From Nitrospinaceae bacterium (lineage in GTDB: Bacteria; Nitrospinota; Nitrospinia; Nitrospinales; Nitrospinaceae), in NCBI GenBank assembly GCA_029261615.1, contig JAJDAX010000278.1:1-7060 (forward strand): a stretch of DNA of 7,060 bases, given 5' to 3'. The translations under genes and the position numbers were made by a program. The notes under the pieces are model-generated. The model made no database searches. It worked only from the letters and a program-made list of their open reading frames with translations, and was not told where the DNA came from. Positions 1 to 6,516 of the stretch are shown piece by piece. Each line of letters starts with the position of its first letter. The stretch's first letter is position 1.

Positions 1-1314
1 CTTGGAAGTGCGATTCAAGTCTTCATCAACCAGTTCAATATGACCCTTGGAATCGGTTTTAAGATCGGCAGCACTTTTGGCAATCAGGGGGTTCACCCCG
101 TTGCCAAGGGCTATGATCACCGCATCGGCCAGTAGTTCGTATTCACTGCCTGCTACAGGGTGCGGGGCCCTGCGACCCGTGTCATCGGGTTGTCCCAGTT
201 CCATTTTCTGACAAAGCAGCTGCCGCACCCAACCGTCCTGACCCTGAATTTCGAGAGGGCTGGAAAGGAAATGAAACTCAACCCCTTCGGCCATGGCATG
301 TTCGACTTCCTCCTTGCGGGCGGGCATTTCATCCTCCGTACGGCGATAGACGACAGCAACGCGTTTGGTTGAAGGCAATCGCAATGCCGTTCGAGCGGCA
401 TCAAGGGCGGTGTTGCCGCCTCCAATAATAACGAGGACTTCATGATGATGCAGTGGGGTATCAAATTTAGGGAATTCCCAGGCGTGCATAAGGTTGATGC
501 GAGTTAAAAACTCATTTGCTGAATACACGCCGTTCAGGTTTTCCCCTGGAATACCCAGAAAGTAGGGAAGCCCTGCGCCAGTCCCCACAAATACAGCGTC
601 AAAGCCATCTTCATCCATTAGCTCGTCGAGAGTTTTGATATTGCCGATCACATAGTTGACTTTGATCTCGACCCCCAGTTGTTTTAAGTACTCCAATTCA
701 GATTCCACAATTTTCTTGGGCAGACGAAACTCGGGAATGCCATAGAACAACACTCCGCCCGCCTGATGTAATGCTTCAAAAATGACGACCTCATGTCCGA
801 GCTTTGCCAGGTCACTGGCTACGGTAAGGCCAGCCGGACCCGACCCGATAATGGCGACCTTTTTACCGGTTGGTGGATTAATATTCTGCGGCGGTAGTTT
901 TGTTTCTCCCGAAGTGCGGGCAAAATCCGCGACAAACCGTTCCAGCAGACCTATCGCCAACGGATCTCCTTTAATTCCGATGACGCAGTGTTTTTCACAC
1001 TGGTCTTCCTGCGGGCAAACCCGGCCCGTGATACCCGGCAGGGAATTGGTTTCCTTGATAATCTCGGCGGCTTCTAAGAAATTTCCTTCAGCCACCTGTT
1101 TTATGAAATCCGGAATATTGACATGAACGGGACAACCCTGCACGCATTTGGGTTTTTTACATTGAATACAACGGGAGGCTTCCAGTTGAGCCAGCACTGG
1201 TGAATACCCAAGGTTCACTTCCTCAAAGTTATGACGGCGTTCCTCGGCCTCTCGCTCAGCGGGTTGTGTTCTGGGTCTTTTAGCTCCCTTTGATACTTGG
1301 TTGGAACCTGGCAT
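1..1314 (-). CDS. nfnB: NADPH-dependent glutamate synthase-type flavoprotein, large subunit of an Nfn/Sud oxidoreductase (3' end outside window)
   Basis: Reading the minus strand from the ATG at 1314-1312 gives 438 codons without a stop down to base 1, so the C-terminus lies outside the window. As I recall, the family is about 460-475 residues, so little is missing. Seen: an N-terminal four-Cys set C49-x2-C52-x4-C57-x3-C61-P and a second set C100-P-x4-C106-E-x2-C110, typical of the [4Fe-4S] domain of GltD/SudA/NfnB proteins. A dinucleotide-binding GSGPAG lies at 157-162 (FAD), and GGGNTA at 298-303 (second nucleotide site, NADPH). A Shine-Dalgarno-like GGGGAG sits 5 nt before the start. The small subunit gene lies 36 nt upstream on the same strand, which favours an Nfn/sulfide-dehydrogenase heterodimer over a stand-alone glutamate synthase; no large glutamate synthase subunit is in view. 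In Nfn this subunit carries the bifurcating FAD, the [4Fe-4S] clusters and the NADP(H) site. Whether it bifurcates electrons here is inferred. Related GltA, SudA and dihydropyrimidine-dehydrogenase-like proteins cannot be excluded. Confidence 0.88.
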   Translation of the reverse strand, partial: MPGSNQVSKGAKRPRTQPAEREAEERRHNFEEVNLGYSPVLAQLEASRCIQCKKPKCVQGCPVHVNIPDFIKQVAEGNFLEAAEIIKETNSLPGITGRVCPQEDQCEKHCVIGIKGDPLAIGLLERFVADFARTSGETKLPPQNINPPTGKKVAIIGSGPAGLTVASDLAKLGHEVVIFEALHQAGGVLFYGIPEFRLPKKIVESELEYLKQLGVEIKVNYVIGNIKTLDELMDEDGFDAVFVGTGAGLPYFLGIPGENLNGVYSANEFLTRINLMHAWEFPKFDTPLHHHEVLVIIGGGNTALDAARTALRLPSTKRVAVVYRRTEDEMPARKEEVEHAMAEGVEFHFLSSPLEIQGQDGWVRQLLCQKMELGQPDDTGRRAPHPVAGSEYELLADAVIIALGNGVNPLIAKSAADLKTDSKGHIELVDEDLNRTSK

Positions 1315-1319
1315 GCTAA

Positions 1320-1325
1320 CTCCCC
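1320..1325 (-). promoter_or_regulatory. Ribosome binding site of the large Nfn/Sud subunit
   Basis: The minus strand reads GGGGAG, then TTAGC, then ATG. The 5-nt spacing and purine-rich core support the start at 1314. The site lies in the 36-nt gap after the small subunit stop, so the second gene has its own initiation signal. Confidence 0.65.
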
Positions 1326-1350
1326 GTCAAAAATGTTTGATTTCGGTTTT

Positions 1351-2199
1351 TTATTCCAATTTGCAGGAACCGGCAGACTCCCGTTGAAACTGCTCCCTGG
1401 CTTCACGCTCTTCGGATGTGTAGGTCTTCATTCGATTCAGCACCCCTTCAAAGTCTACAAGGTGAGCGTCAAACTCAGGTCCATCCACACAGGCAAACTT
1501 GATTTCACCATTCACCGTGACCCGACAGGCCCCACACATTCCCGTGCCATCAATCATAATAGGGTTCATGCTGACGATAGTTGAAATGCCGTAAGAACGG
1601 GTCATATCTGAAACGGCTTTCATCATGACCAGGGGCCCAATGGCGATCACCCGGTCAACCTTCTCCTGGCTCTGAATTATTTCAAGGAGCATATCTGTCA
1701 CAAGGCCTTGACGTCCTGCGCTACCATCGTTGGTTATAACGTGCACTTCACTGGATACCGCTCTCATCTCTTCTTCAAGAAGAACCAGATCACGGTTGCG
1801 TGCACCCAGTAGAGACACTGTTTTATTACCTGCGAGGGTCAGAGCACGCGCAATAGGGTGTATCGCCGCGATTCCAAATCCTCCCCCGATCAGGACAACC
1901 GTCCCAAATATATTTATTTCACTGGGATTTCCAAGAGGGCCAGCGAGATCCAGAATGAATTCACCTTCTTTTAATTGACTCATTTCGATGGACGACTTGC
2001 CAACGGCCTGGACATACACAGTCAAAGTGCCCGCTTGTGAGTCCATATCCGAGATGGTTATGGGAAACCGCTCGCCAGTTTCATCCAAACGAATGATAAC
2101 GAATTGCCCTGGCTGTGCTTTTTTTGCAATATCGGGCGCATCAATTTTATACCGGTAAACCTGCGGACCCAGACTGTTTTTTTTGAGAATTCTAAACAT
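1351..2199 (-). CDS. nfnA: Small FAD/[2Fe-2S] subunit of Nfn/Sud-type NAD(P)H oxidoreductase (ferredoxin-NADP reductase-like)
   Basis: A 282-residue cytoplasmic flavoprotein of the dihydroorotate dehydrogenase electron-transfer-subunit (PyrK)/SudB/NfnA family. The domain order is an N-terminal FAD-binding beta barrel with R44-FPIT-I49 as flavin motif, a nucleotide-binding domain with GGGFGIA at 105-111, and a C-terminal [2Fe-2S] site with D217, C222, C225 and C237 in DGTGMCGAC and FACVDGPEFD. An Asp plus three Cys ligand set has been reported for the P. furiosus enzyme, as I recall, and the spacing here fits it. The reading frame extends to a TTG at 2244. I choose the ATG at 2199 because GGTGGG stands 8 nt upstream of it, because MFRIL is a typical start for the family, and because the extra 15 residues look like untranslated leader. 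The gene is followed after 36 nt by the large subunit, so the two are probably one operon. In Nfn the small subunit binds NAD(H) and passes electrons through the [2Fe-2S] cluster. PyrK is the main alternative, but no pyrD is nearby. Confidence 0.88.
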   Translation of the reverse strand: MFRILKKNSLGPQVYRYKIDAPDIAKKAQPGQFVIIRLDETGERFPITISDMDSQAGTLTVYVQAVGKSSIEMSQLKEGEFILDLAGPLGNPSEINIFGTVVLIGGGFGIAAIHPIARALTLAGNKTVSLLGARNRDLVLLEEEMRAVSSEVHVITNDGSAGRQGLVTDMLLEIIQSQEKVDRVIAIGPLVMMKAVSDMTRSYGISTIVSMNPIMIDGTGMCGACRVTVNGEIKFACVDGPEFDAHLVDFEGVLNRMKTYTSEEREAREQFQRESAGSCKLE

Positions 2200-2207
2200 A
2201 ATTTTTT

Positions 2208-2213
2208 CCCACC
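2208..2213 (-). promoter_or_regulatory. Ribosome binding site deciding the start of the small Nfn/Sud subunit
   Basis: The minus strand reads GGTGGG followed by eight A/T-rich bases and ATG (2199-2197). This favours the internal ATG over the in-frame TTG 45 nt upstream, for which I see no comparable purine-rich element. Confidence 0.6.
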
Positions 2214-2386
2214 AAAATAATATGGAATCTTTGTCGGGGCACAACCCCTTCTATATAGGATAGTTTAAATTGTCTAAATATTCTTTGGATTTTTTTCCTC
2301 CAGGCTAAAACCTGTAAGAAGCAACCCAAAATGCTTTAATTTGTTAGAATAAGAATACGCAGGGATTGCAACTATTTCTGATCATC

Positions 2387-2390
2387 AGGA
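2387..2390 (+). promoter_or_regulatory. Ribosome binding site of fhs
   Basis: AGGA stands 7 nt before the ATG at 2398. The start is further supported by the protein alignment, since MKPI..IA is a usual beginning for formate-tetrahydrofolate ligases. Confidence 0.55.
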
Positions 2391-2397
2391 TTGATAT

Positions 2398-4026
2398 ATG
2401 AAACCTATCATTGACATTGCCAGGGGATTGGGGCTTCAGGAAGAAGATATTATTCTCTATGGACACGACAAAGCCAAAGTTCGGCTTTCTGTTCTGGAAA
2501 AATTTCCGCCTAAGGGGAAATTGATTTTAGTGTCCGCCATCACCCCAACTTCAGCTGGCGAAGGCAAAACGACAACCACTATAGGATTAGGACAAGCTCT
2601 GGCGGCGCGAGGTGAATCCGTTTGCCTGGCGTTGCGCGAACCTTCCCTGGGCCCTTGCCTGGGCATGAAGGGCGGTGCCACCGGAGGAGGACGAAGTCAG
2701 GTCATCCCAGTAGAGGATATAAATTTACATTTTACCGGTGATTTCCACGCGGTGACGTCTGCGCACAACTTGCTGGCGGCCTTGCTGGACAATCGAATTT
2801 ATCATCAGGGACTAAGCGATATAGACCCGCGCCGTATTTTATGGAAGCGGGTAATGGATATGAATGACCGGGCCCTGCGGAATATCGTGGTCGGATTGGG
2901 CGGCGTTCTGCAAGGTGTTCCCCGGGAAACCGGTTTTGATATTACTGCGGCATCAGAGATTATGGCAATCCTCTGCCTGTCTGAAAATAGTGAAGACTTG
3001 AAAAAGCGCCTGGAAAATATTCTGGTGGCGTTCACCTATGAAGGGAAGCCAGTCACAGCCAAGGCATTAAACGCTTCCGGTGCCATGTTGGCCTTATTAA
3101 AAGACGCCCTTTTGCCGAATCTGGTGCAAACCGGCGAGGGGGTCCCTGCCTTCATACATGGAGGACCGTTTGCCAACATCGCGCATGGCTGCAACTCCGT
3201 GATCGCCACCAAAATGTCCATGGCGCTTTCTGATTGGACAATCACCGAAGCTGGGTTTGGATTTGATCTGGGAGCGGAAAAATTTTTTGATATCAAATGC
3301 CAAAGTGCCGGACTGGACACCGCAGGGGTGGTTTTGGTGGCTACTTGCAGGGCGTTGAAATCTCATGGCGGGATTTCAAAAAAGGATTTGCACCTTAACA
3401 ATCCGACCGCTGTGCAAGACGGCCTGCCAAATTTGGACCGGCACGTGGAAAACATCAAACAATTTGGCGAGCCTCCTATTGTTTGCCTGAATGAGTTTGA
3501 AGGTGACTCAAAAGAAGAAATTGATTTAGTCCGAAAACATTGTGAACAGCAGTTGCAGGTTCCCTTCGCTGTCAGCCGGGTTTTTTCAGAAGGAGGCCAT
3601 GGGGGTCTGGAATTGGCTGATGCTGTTCTGGCGCATGCCGAGAAAACCAGCAGACCTTTTTCTCCTCTATACAACTGGGAGGATGAAATTAAAACCAAAA
3701 TATGGAACGTTGCTCATAACATGTACGGCGCGAAAAAAATCGAATACACTCCCAAAGCGGAGAGGGACTTGGCCTCAATAGAACAGTTGGGCTACCAGAA
3801 ACTCCCTGTATGTATTGCTAAAACGCCCGCTTCTCTTTCGGACAATCCAAAACGGCTTGGCCGTCCTGAAAATTTTACAGTGACGATTCGTGAAATCATA
3901 ATTGCGGCGGGAGCGGGGTTTTTAATCCCTTTAACAGGAGAAATTTTGCGCATGCCGGGCTTGCCAAAGCATCCGCAAGCAGAGGAATTTGATTTGAGGG
4001 AAGGTAAAATTATTGGAATGCGATAA
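2398..4026 (+). CDS. fhs: Formate-tetrahydrofolate ligase (10-formyl-THF synthetase)
   Basis: This 542-residue cytoplasmic enzyme joins formate to tetrahydrofolate with ATP hydrolysis, giving 10-formyl-THF. That is the entry step of the methyl branch of the Wood-Ljungdahl pathway and of the reductive glycine pathway, and it also supplies C1 units for biosynthesis. Recognised motifs: the ATP-binding loop ITPTSAGEGKTTTT around residues 48-61, then REPSLGP, KGGATGGG and EDINLHFTGDFHAVTSAHNLL, mid-protein AFIHGGPFANIAHGCNS and EAGFGFDLGAEKFFD, and near the C-terminus LGRPENFTVTIRE and MPGLPKHP. The length is slightly below the 555-560 usual in the family, and the frame is intact from end to end. 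Compared from memory with the acetogen enzyme, GGGYAQV reads GGGRSQV here, and a Trp in the folate-site VWAKGG segment reads VFSEGG; both look like natural family variation. It lies 198 nt from the divergent Nfn-type pair and 143 nt before the cpgS-like gene. Identification is secure; whether it runs in the assimilatory or the formate-releasing direction cannot be told from the sequence. Confidence 0.97.
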   Translation: MKPIIDIARGLGLQEEDIILYGHDKAKVRLSVLEKFPPKGKLILVSAITPTSAGEGKTTTTIGLGQALAARGESVCLALREPSLGPCLGMKGGATGGGRSQVIPVEDINLHFTGDFHAVTSAHNLLAALLDNRIYHQGLSDIDPRRILWKRVMDMNDRALRNIVVGLGGVLQGVPRETGFDITAASEIMAILCLSENSEDLKKRLENILVAFTYEGKPVTAKALNASGAMLALLKDALLPNLVQTGEGVPAFIHGGPFANIAHGCNSVIATKMSMALSDWTITEAGFGFDLGAEKFFDIKCQSAGLDTAGVVLVATCRALKSHGGISKKDLHLNNPTAVQDGLPNLDRHVENIKQFGEPPIVCLNEFEGDSKEEIDLVRKHCEQQLQVPFAVSRVFSEGGHGGLELADAVLAHAEKTSRPFSPLYNWEDEIKTKIWNVAHNMYGAKKIEYTPKAERDLASIEQLGYQKLPVCIAKTPASLSDNPKRLGRPENFTVTIREIIIAAGAGFLIPLTGEILRMPGLPKHPQAEEFDLREGKIIGMR

Positions 4027-4169
4027 CCCTCCTCTTTTTGAATATGAGCCAGGTTTCCACTTTAAATTTATTTGGAGGATTAATTTGGGAATAAATAGTC
4101 TGTTTTATAGTCCTCTCTTATAGAGGTAGAATTTCCACCCGCAAATTATATTGAATATAGGGTTTATTT
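4027..4169. promoter_or_regulatory. fhs-cpgS intergenic region, possible promoter for the cpgS-arcC-hydB unit
   Basis: The gap is 143 nt and A/T-rich. Seen: a weak promoter-like pair TTGGGA (4085-4090) and TATAGT (4106-4111) with 15 nt between; a short hairpin CCTCT-CTTAT-AGAGG (4112-4126); and a 13-bp palindrome TATATTGAATATA (4147-4159) directly before the AGGG ribosome site. No strong hairpin with a T-run follows fhs, so readthrough from fhs is possible. The region is longer than the two gaps downstream of it, which suggests a separate start of transcription, but neither element is convincing alone. Confidence 0.3.
4159..4162 (+). promoter_or_regulatory. Ribosome binding site of the cpgS-like gene
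   Basis: AGGG lies 7 nt before the ATG at 4170. The protein then enters the conserved strand NIVIMGAAGRDFH within eight residues, supporting this start. The site touches the end of the TATATTGAATATA palindrome. Confidence 0.5.
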
Positions 4170-5498
4170 ATGAACTCATCAGGAACAAAAAATATTGTCA
4201 TCATGGGAGCCGCAGGAAGGGACTTCCACACTTTTAATACACGTTTTCGAGAAGACCCTGACTTTAAAGTAGTCGCTTTCACCGCCACACAAATACCAGG
4301 GATAGCGAAAAAAGTGTATCCGGCGAGCCTTTCCGGCAATCTTTATCCCAACGGAATCCCCATTCGACCCGAAGACGAGTTATTTGAAATCATCAGGGAA
4401 GAAAACGTCCACACGGTCATTTTCGCATACAGTGATGTTTCTCACGCTTATGTTATGGACAAAGCTAGCCAAGTTTTGGCCGCAGGGGCGGATTTCAGTT
4501 TGCTCGGACCGCGTGATTCAATGGTGTCCTCTTCCAAGCCTGTGATTTCAGTATGTGCCGTTAGAACAGGATGTGGCAAATCACAAACCTCCCGTAAAAT
4601 TGCCAGAATCTTGCAAGAAAATGGAAAACGCGTCGCCGCCATTCGCCATGCCATGCCCTACGGCAATCTGGAGAAACAGATTGTTCAGCGGTTTTCAGCG
4701 TTGTCCGACTTCGAAAAACACGATTGCACCCTTGAAGAAATGGAAGAGTATGAACCGTATCTGGATTTGGGGATAACGGTGTTCGCTGGTGTGGATTATG
4801 AAAAAATCCTGCGTGAAGCGGAGCAGGAAGCCGATATCATTCTTTGGGATGGTGGCAATAATGATTTTTCTTTTTACCGGCCTGACTTGGAAATCGTGGT
4901 GGTAGACCCGCACCGTCCGGGGGATGAGTTGACCTATTTCCCTGGAGAGGTCAACCTGCTTCGGGCCGAGGTTATTATCATCAATAAAATGGACTCGGCG
5001 CAACCGGAGGCAGTGCAACAGGTTCGCGACAATGTGACGCGATATAACCCGGACGCAATGTTGATCGAAGCGAACTCGCCTTTGACTGTTGAGCAGCCCG
5101 GTTTGATAGGGGGAGCGCGGGTGCTGGTGGTGGAGGATGGCCCCACGGTCACGCATGGTGGCATGCCTTATGGTGCAGGAACGCTAGCGGCGAAGGAGTT
5201 TGGGGCCAGGGAGATCATCGACCCCCGTCCCTGGCTACAAGGAAGTTTGAAAAAAACATTTGAAGACTACCCCGAAACCGGTCCCCTGTTGCCTGCTATG
5301 GGATATGATGATCAACAGCGGGCCGATCTCGAAGCCACAATAAATGCCATTCCCTGCGATCTGGTGATCATCGGCACGCCCATCGACCTGGGCCGTGTGC
5401 TGGATATTCACAAGCCCTGGCTGAGGGTCAAGTATGAACTGGATGAAATTGGGGAACCCAATCTGAAAACGGTGTTGAAGCCGTTTTTGGACAAATAG
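4170..5498 (+). CDS. cpgS: Cyclic 2,3-diphosphoglycerate synthetase-family P-loop protein (predicted GTPase, COG2403-like)
   Basis: A 442-residue soluble protein. The N-terminus has a Rossmann-like start with IMGAAGRDFHTFN (11-23), then FTATQIPGI (37-45), YP (50-51) and LYPNGIPI (58-65), a pattern I associate with cyclic 2,3-diphosphoglycerate synthetase and predicted GTPases of this family. A P-loop-like VRTGCGKS spans 131-138, with K137 and S138 in the usual places; the first Walker A position is Val rather than Gly or Ala. Further on are DGGNND (227-232) and NKMD (272-275), which resemble switch/Mg and guanine-recognition motifs, and a C-terminal THGGMPYGAG block. In hyperthermophilic methanogens the characterised enzyme closes 2,3-diphosphoglycerate into its cyclic anhydride with ATP, making a thermoprotectant. 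Bacterial homologues are numerous but their role is not known to me, so the product name gives the family and not a proven reaction. The gene lies 40 nt before carbamate kinase and probably shares its transcript. Alternative: a GTPase or kinase acting with carbamate kinase or with hydrogenase assembly. Confidence 0.78.
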   Translation: MNSSGTKNIVIMGAAGRDFHTFNTRFREDPDFKVVAFTATQIPGIAKKVYPASLSGNLYPNGIPIRPEDELFEIIREENVHTVIFAYSDVSHAYVMDKASQVLAAGADFSLLGPRDSMVSSSKPVISVCAVRTGCGKSQTSRKIARILQENGKRVAAIRHAMPYGNLEKQIVQRFSALSDFEKHDCTLEEMEEYEPYLDLGITVFAGVDYEKILREAEQEADIILWDGGNNDFSFYRPDLEIVVVDPHRPGDELTYFPGEVNLLRAEVIIINKMDSAQPEAVQQVRDNVTRYNPDAMLIEANSPLTVEQPGLIGGARVLVVEDGPTVTHGGMPYGAGTLAAKEFGAREIIDPRPWLQGSLKKTFEDYPETGPLLPAMGYDDQQRADLEATINAIPCDLVIIGTPIDLGRVLDIHKPWLRVKYELDEIGEPNLKTVLKPFLDK

Positions 5499-5538
5499 AT
5501 TTTCAAATAACTCTGGTGCATCGAATGCAGGTTGTTGA

Positions 5539-6507
5539 ATGGAGGCGGTGACAACAACGTCAGGCTTGCTAGTTTCTTTTGGAGGCAACGCGTTGAATGT
5601 TCCGAAATCTCCCCACCCGCATCAGAAAGAAGAATTTAAAATAGCCCGAAAAAGCCTGGAAGGTGTGGTGACCCTGTTGGAGCGAGGGTACACAAGGATT
5701 GCCCTGTGTCACGGCAATGGCCCTCAGGTCGGCCAGATTTTTATGCAGCAGGAGTTGACCCGGCGCGAATTTCCCCGTCAGGTCACTCTGGATGTTTGTG
5801 TTGCCGACAGTCAGGGGCGCATTGGTTACATCCTGCAGAATGTGTTGGACAATTTGTGCCGGGAAAGAGGTGTGAAACGCAAAGCATTTGCTGTGATCAC
5901 CCAAGTCGAGGTGGACCGGGAGGATCCGGCTTTTTTTCGGCCTACCAAACCCATTGGATTGTTCTATAATGAAGAGGAGGCCGATGTTCTGGCGCAAGAA
6001 AAGGGATGGAAAATGGTCGAGGATGCGGGCCGTGGCTTTCGCCGGGTTGTGGCTTCACCCCGACCGTTAAGAATTGTTGAGAAACAATTTTTTCAGGCCG
6101 TCCTGGACCAGGGTTTTCTGTTAATCGGAGGCGGGGGCGGGGGTATCCCCATGATCCGTCAAGCTGATGGTCAGTTGAACGGTGTTGAAGGGGTGATCGA
6201 TAAAGACCACACCAGTGCTCTGATGGCCAGCGAACTTGGCCTTGAGGTGCTGGTTATCCTGACTGGGGTGGATAGAGTGTATCTGGGTTTTAATTCCTCA
6301 AACCCAAAGCCTTTAACGAGTGTCACCTCAAGTGAGATGGAACATTATTTGGATCAGGGCGAATTTGCCGAAGGAAGTATGCGCCCCAAGGTGGAAGCGT
6401 CTTTACAATTTTTAAAACAGGGTGGCAGGCAAGCTATCATCGCCCATTTAAATGAGCTTGTTCCCGCCATTGAAGGCACCGCCGGAACTCACATCTTCAA
6501 GGATTGA
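5539..6507 (+). CDS. arcC: Carbamate kinase
   Basis: A 322-residue cytoplasmic kinase of the amino acid kinase fold, catalysing ATP + carbamate <-> ADP + carbamoyl phosphate; the family is usually 310-320 residues. Seen: the GGNAL loop at 15-19, HGNGPQVG at 58-65, SQGRIGY at 91-97, KPIG at 137-140, a glycine-rich GGGGGGIP at 197-204, VIDKDHTSAL starting at V219 with the D221-K222-D223 motif, LTGVD, and GSMRPK at 279-284. All expected motifs are present and the frame is intact. The ATG at 5539 is chosen because it places GGNAL at the usual distance; the Shine-Dalgarno is weak (AGG 8 nt upstream), and an in-frame GTG at codon 4 is possible. No arginine deiminase, ornithine carbamoyltransferase or arginine/ornithine antiporter gene is within view, so the classical ATP-yielding arginine pathway is not supported locally. 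It sits 40 nt after the cpgS-like gene and 9 nt before a hydrogenase subunit, which suggests a link to one or both. Direction of the reaction in the cell is open. Confidence 0.93.
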   Translation: MEAVTTTSGLLVSFGGNALNVPKSPHPHQKEEFKIARKSLEGVVTLLERGYTRIALCHGNGPQVGQIFMQQELTRREFPRQVTLDVCVADSQGRIGYILQNVLDNLCRERGVKRKAFAVITQVEVDREDPAFFRPTKPIGLFYNEEEADVLAQEKGWKMVEDAGRGFRRVVASPRPLRIVEKQFFQAVLDQGFLLIGGGGGGIPMIRQADGQLNGVEGVIDKDHTSALMASELGLEVLVILTGVDRVYLGFNSSNPKPLTSVTSSEMEHYLDQGEFAEGSMRPKVEASLQFLKQGGRQAIIAHLNELVPAIEGTAGTHIFKD

Positions 6508-6516
6508 ACATTATTT

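Larger units (their letters stand above)
2200..2397. promoter_or_regulatory. Divergent intergenic region between nfnA and fhs, presumed to hold both promoters
   Basis: These 198 A/T-rich bases separate two genes transcribed away from each other, so promoters in both directions are expected. Seen: a TATATA element at 2252-2257 that could be a -10 box on either strand. On the minus strand it would give a leader of about 45 nt, and a TAGACA lies upstream of it (2276-2271), but with only 13 nt between them. Also seen are two small dyads: GGGG-N5-CCCC at 2236-2248 and CAGG-N6-CCTG at 2301-2314. No promoter matches consensus well in both boxes. I recognise no riboswitch (a THF riboswitch was considered) and no convincing small gene. 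The assignment rests mainly on gene orientation. Confidence 0.45.

Noticed and set aside
153..464. Open frames on both strands (153-464 minus, 160-372 plus, 782-1126 plus) over the left end
   Set aside because: The large Nfn/Sud subunit occupies this stretch in another frame with Cys clusters and two nucleotide-binding motifs; the others are overlap frames.
2200..2244. N-terminal extension of the small Nfn/Sud subunit from an in-frame TTG at 2244
   Set aside because: The added residues do not look like the family, no ribosome site precedes the TTG, and the ATG at 2199 has GGTGGG at good spacing.
2217..2244. Promoter-like TTGTGC/TATTAT pair on the minus strand before nfnA
   Set aside because: Transcription would start at or within the ribosome binding site, leaving almost no leader, and the -35 match is poor.
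2236..2314. THF or other riboswitch before fhs
   Set aside because: Only two 4-bp stems were seen and no conserved aptamer core was recognised.
4027..4060. Rho-independent terminator after fhs
   Set aside because: The short CTTTTTG run is not preceded by a stable inverted repeat.
4695..5156. Minus-strand 153-codon open frame inside the cpgS-like gene
   Set aside because: It is antisense to a strongly recognisable protein, has no ribosome site or known motif, and its composition follows from the codon use of the real gene.
5569..5997. Minus-strand 142-codon open frame inside arcC
   Set aside because: Antisense shadow of conserved carbamate kinase motifs; no independent evidence of coding.
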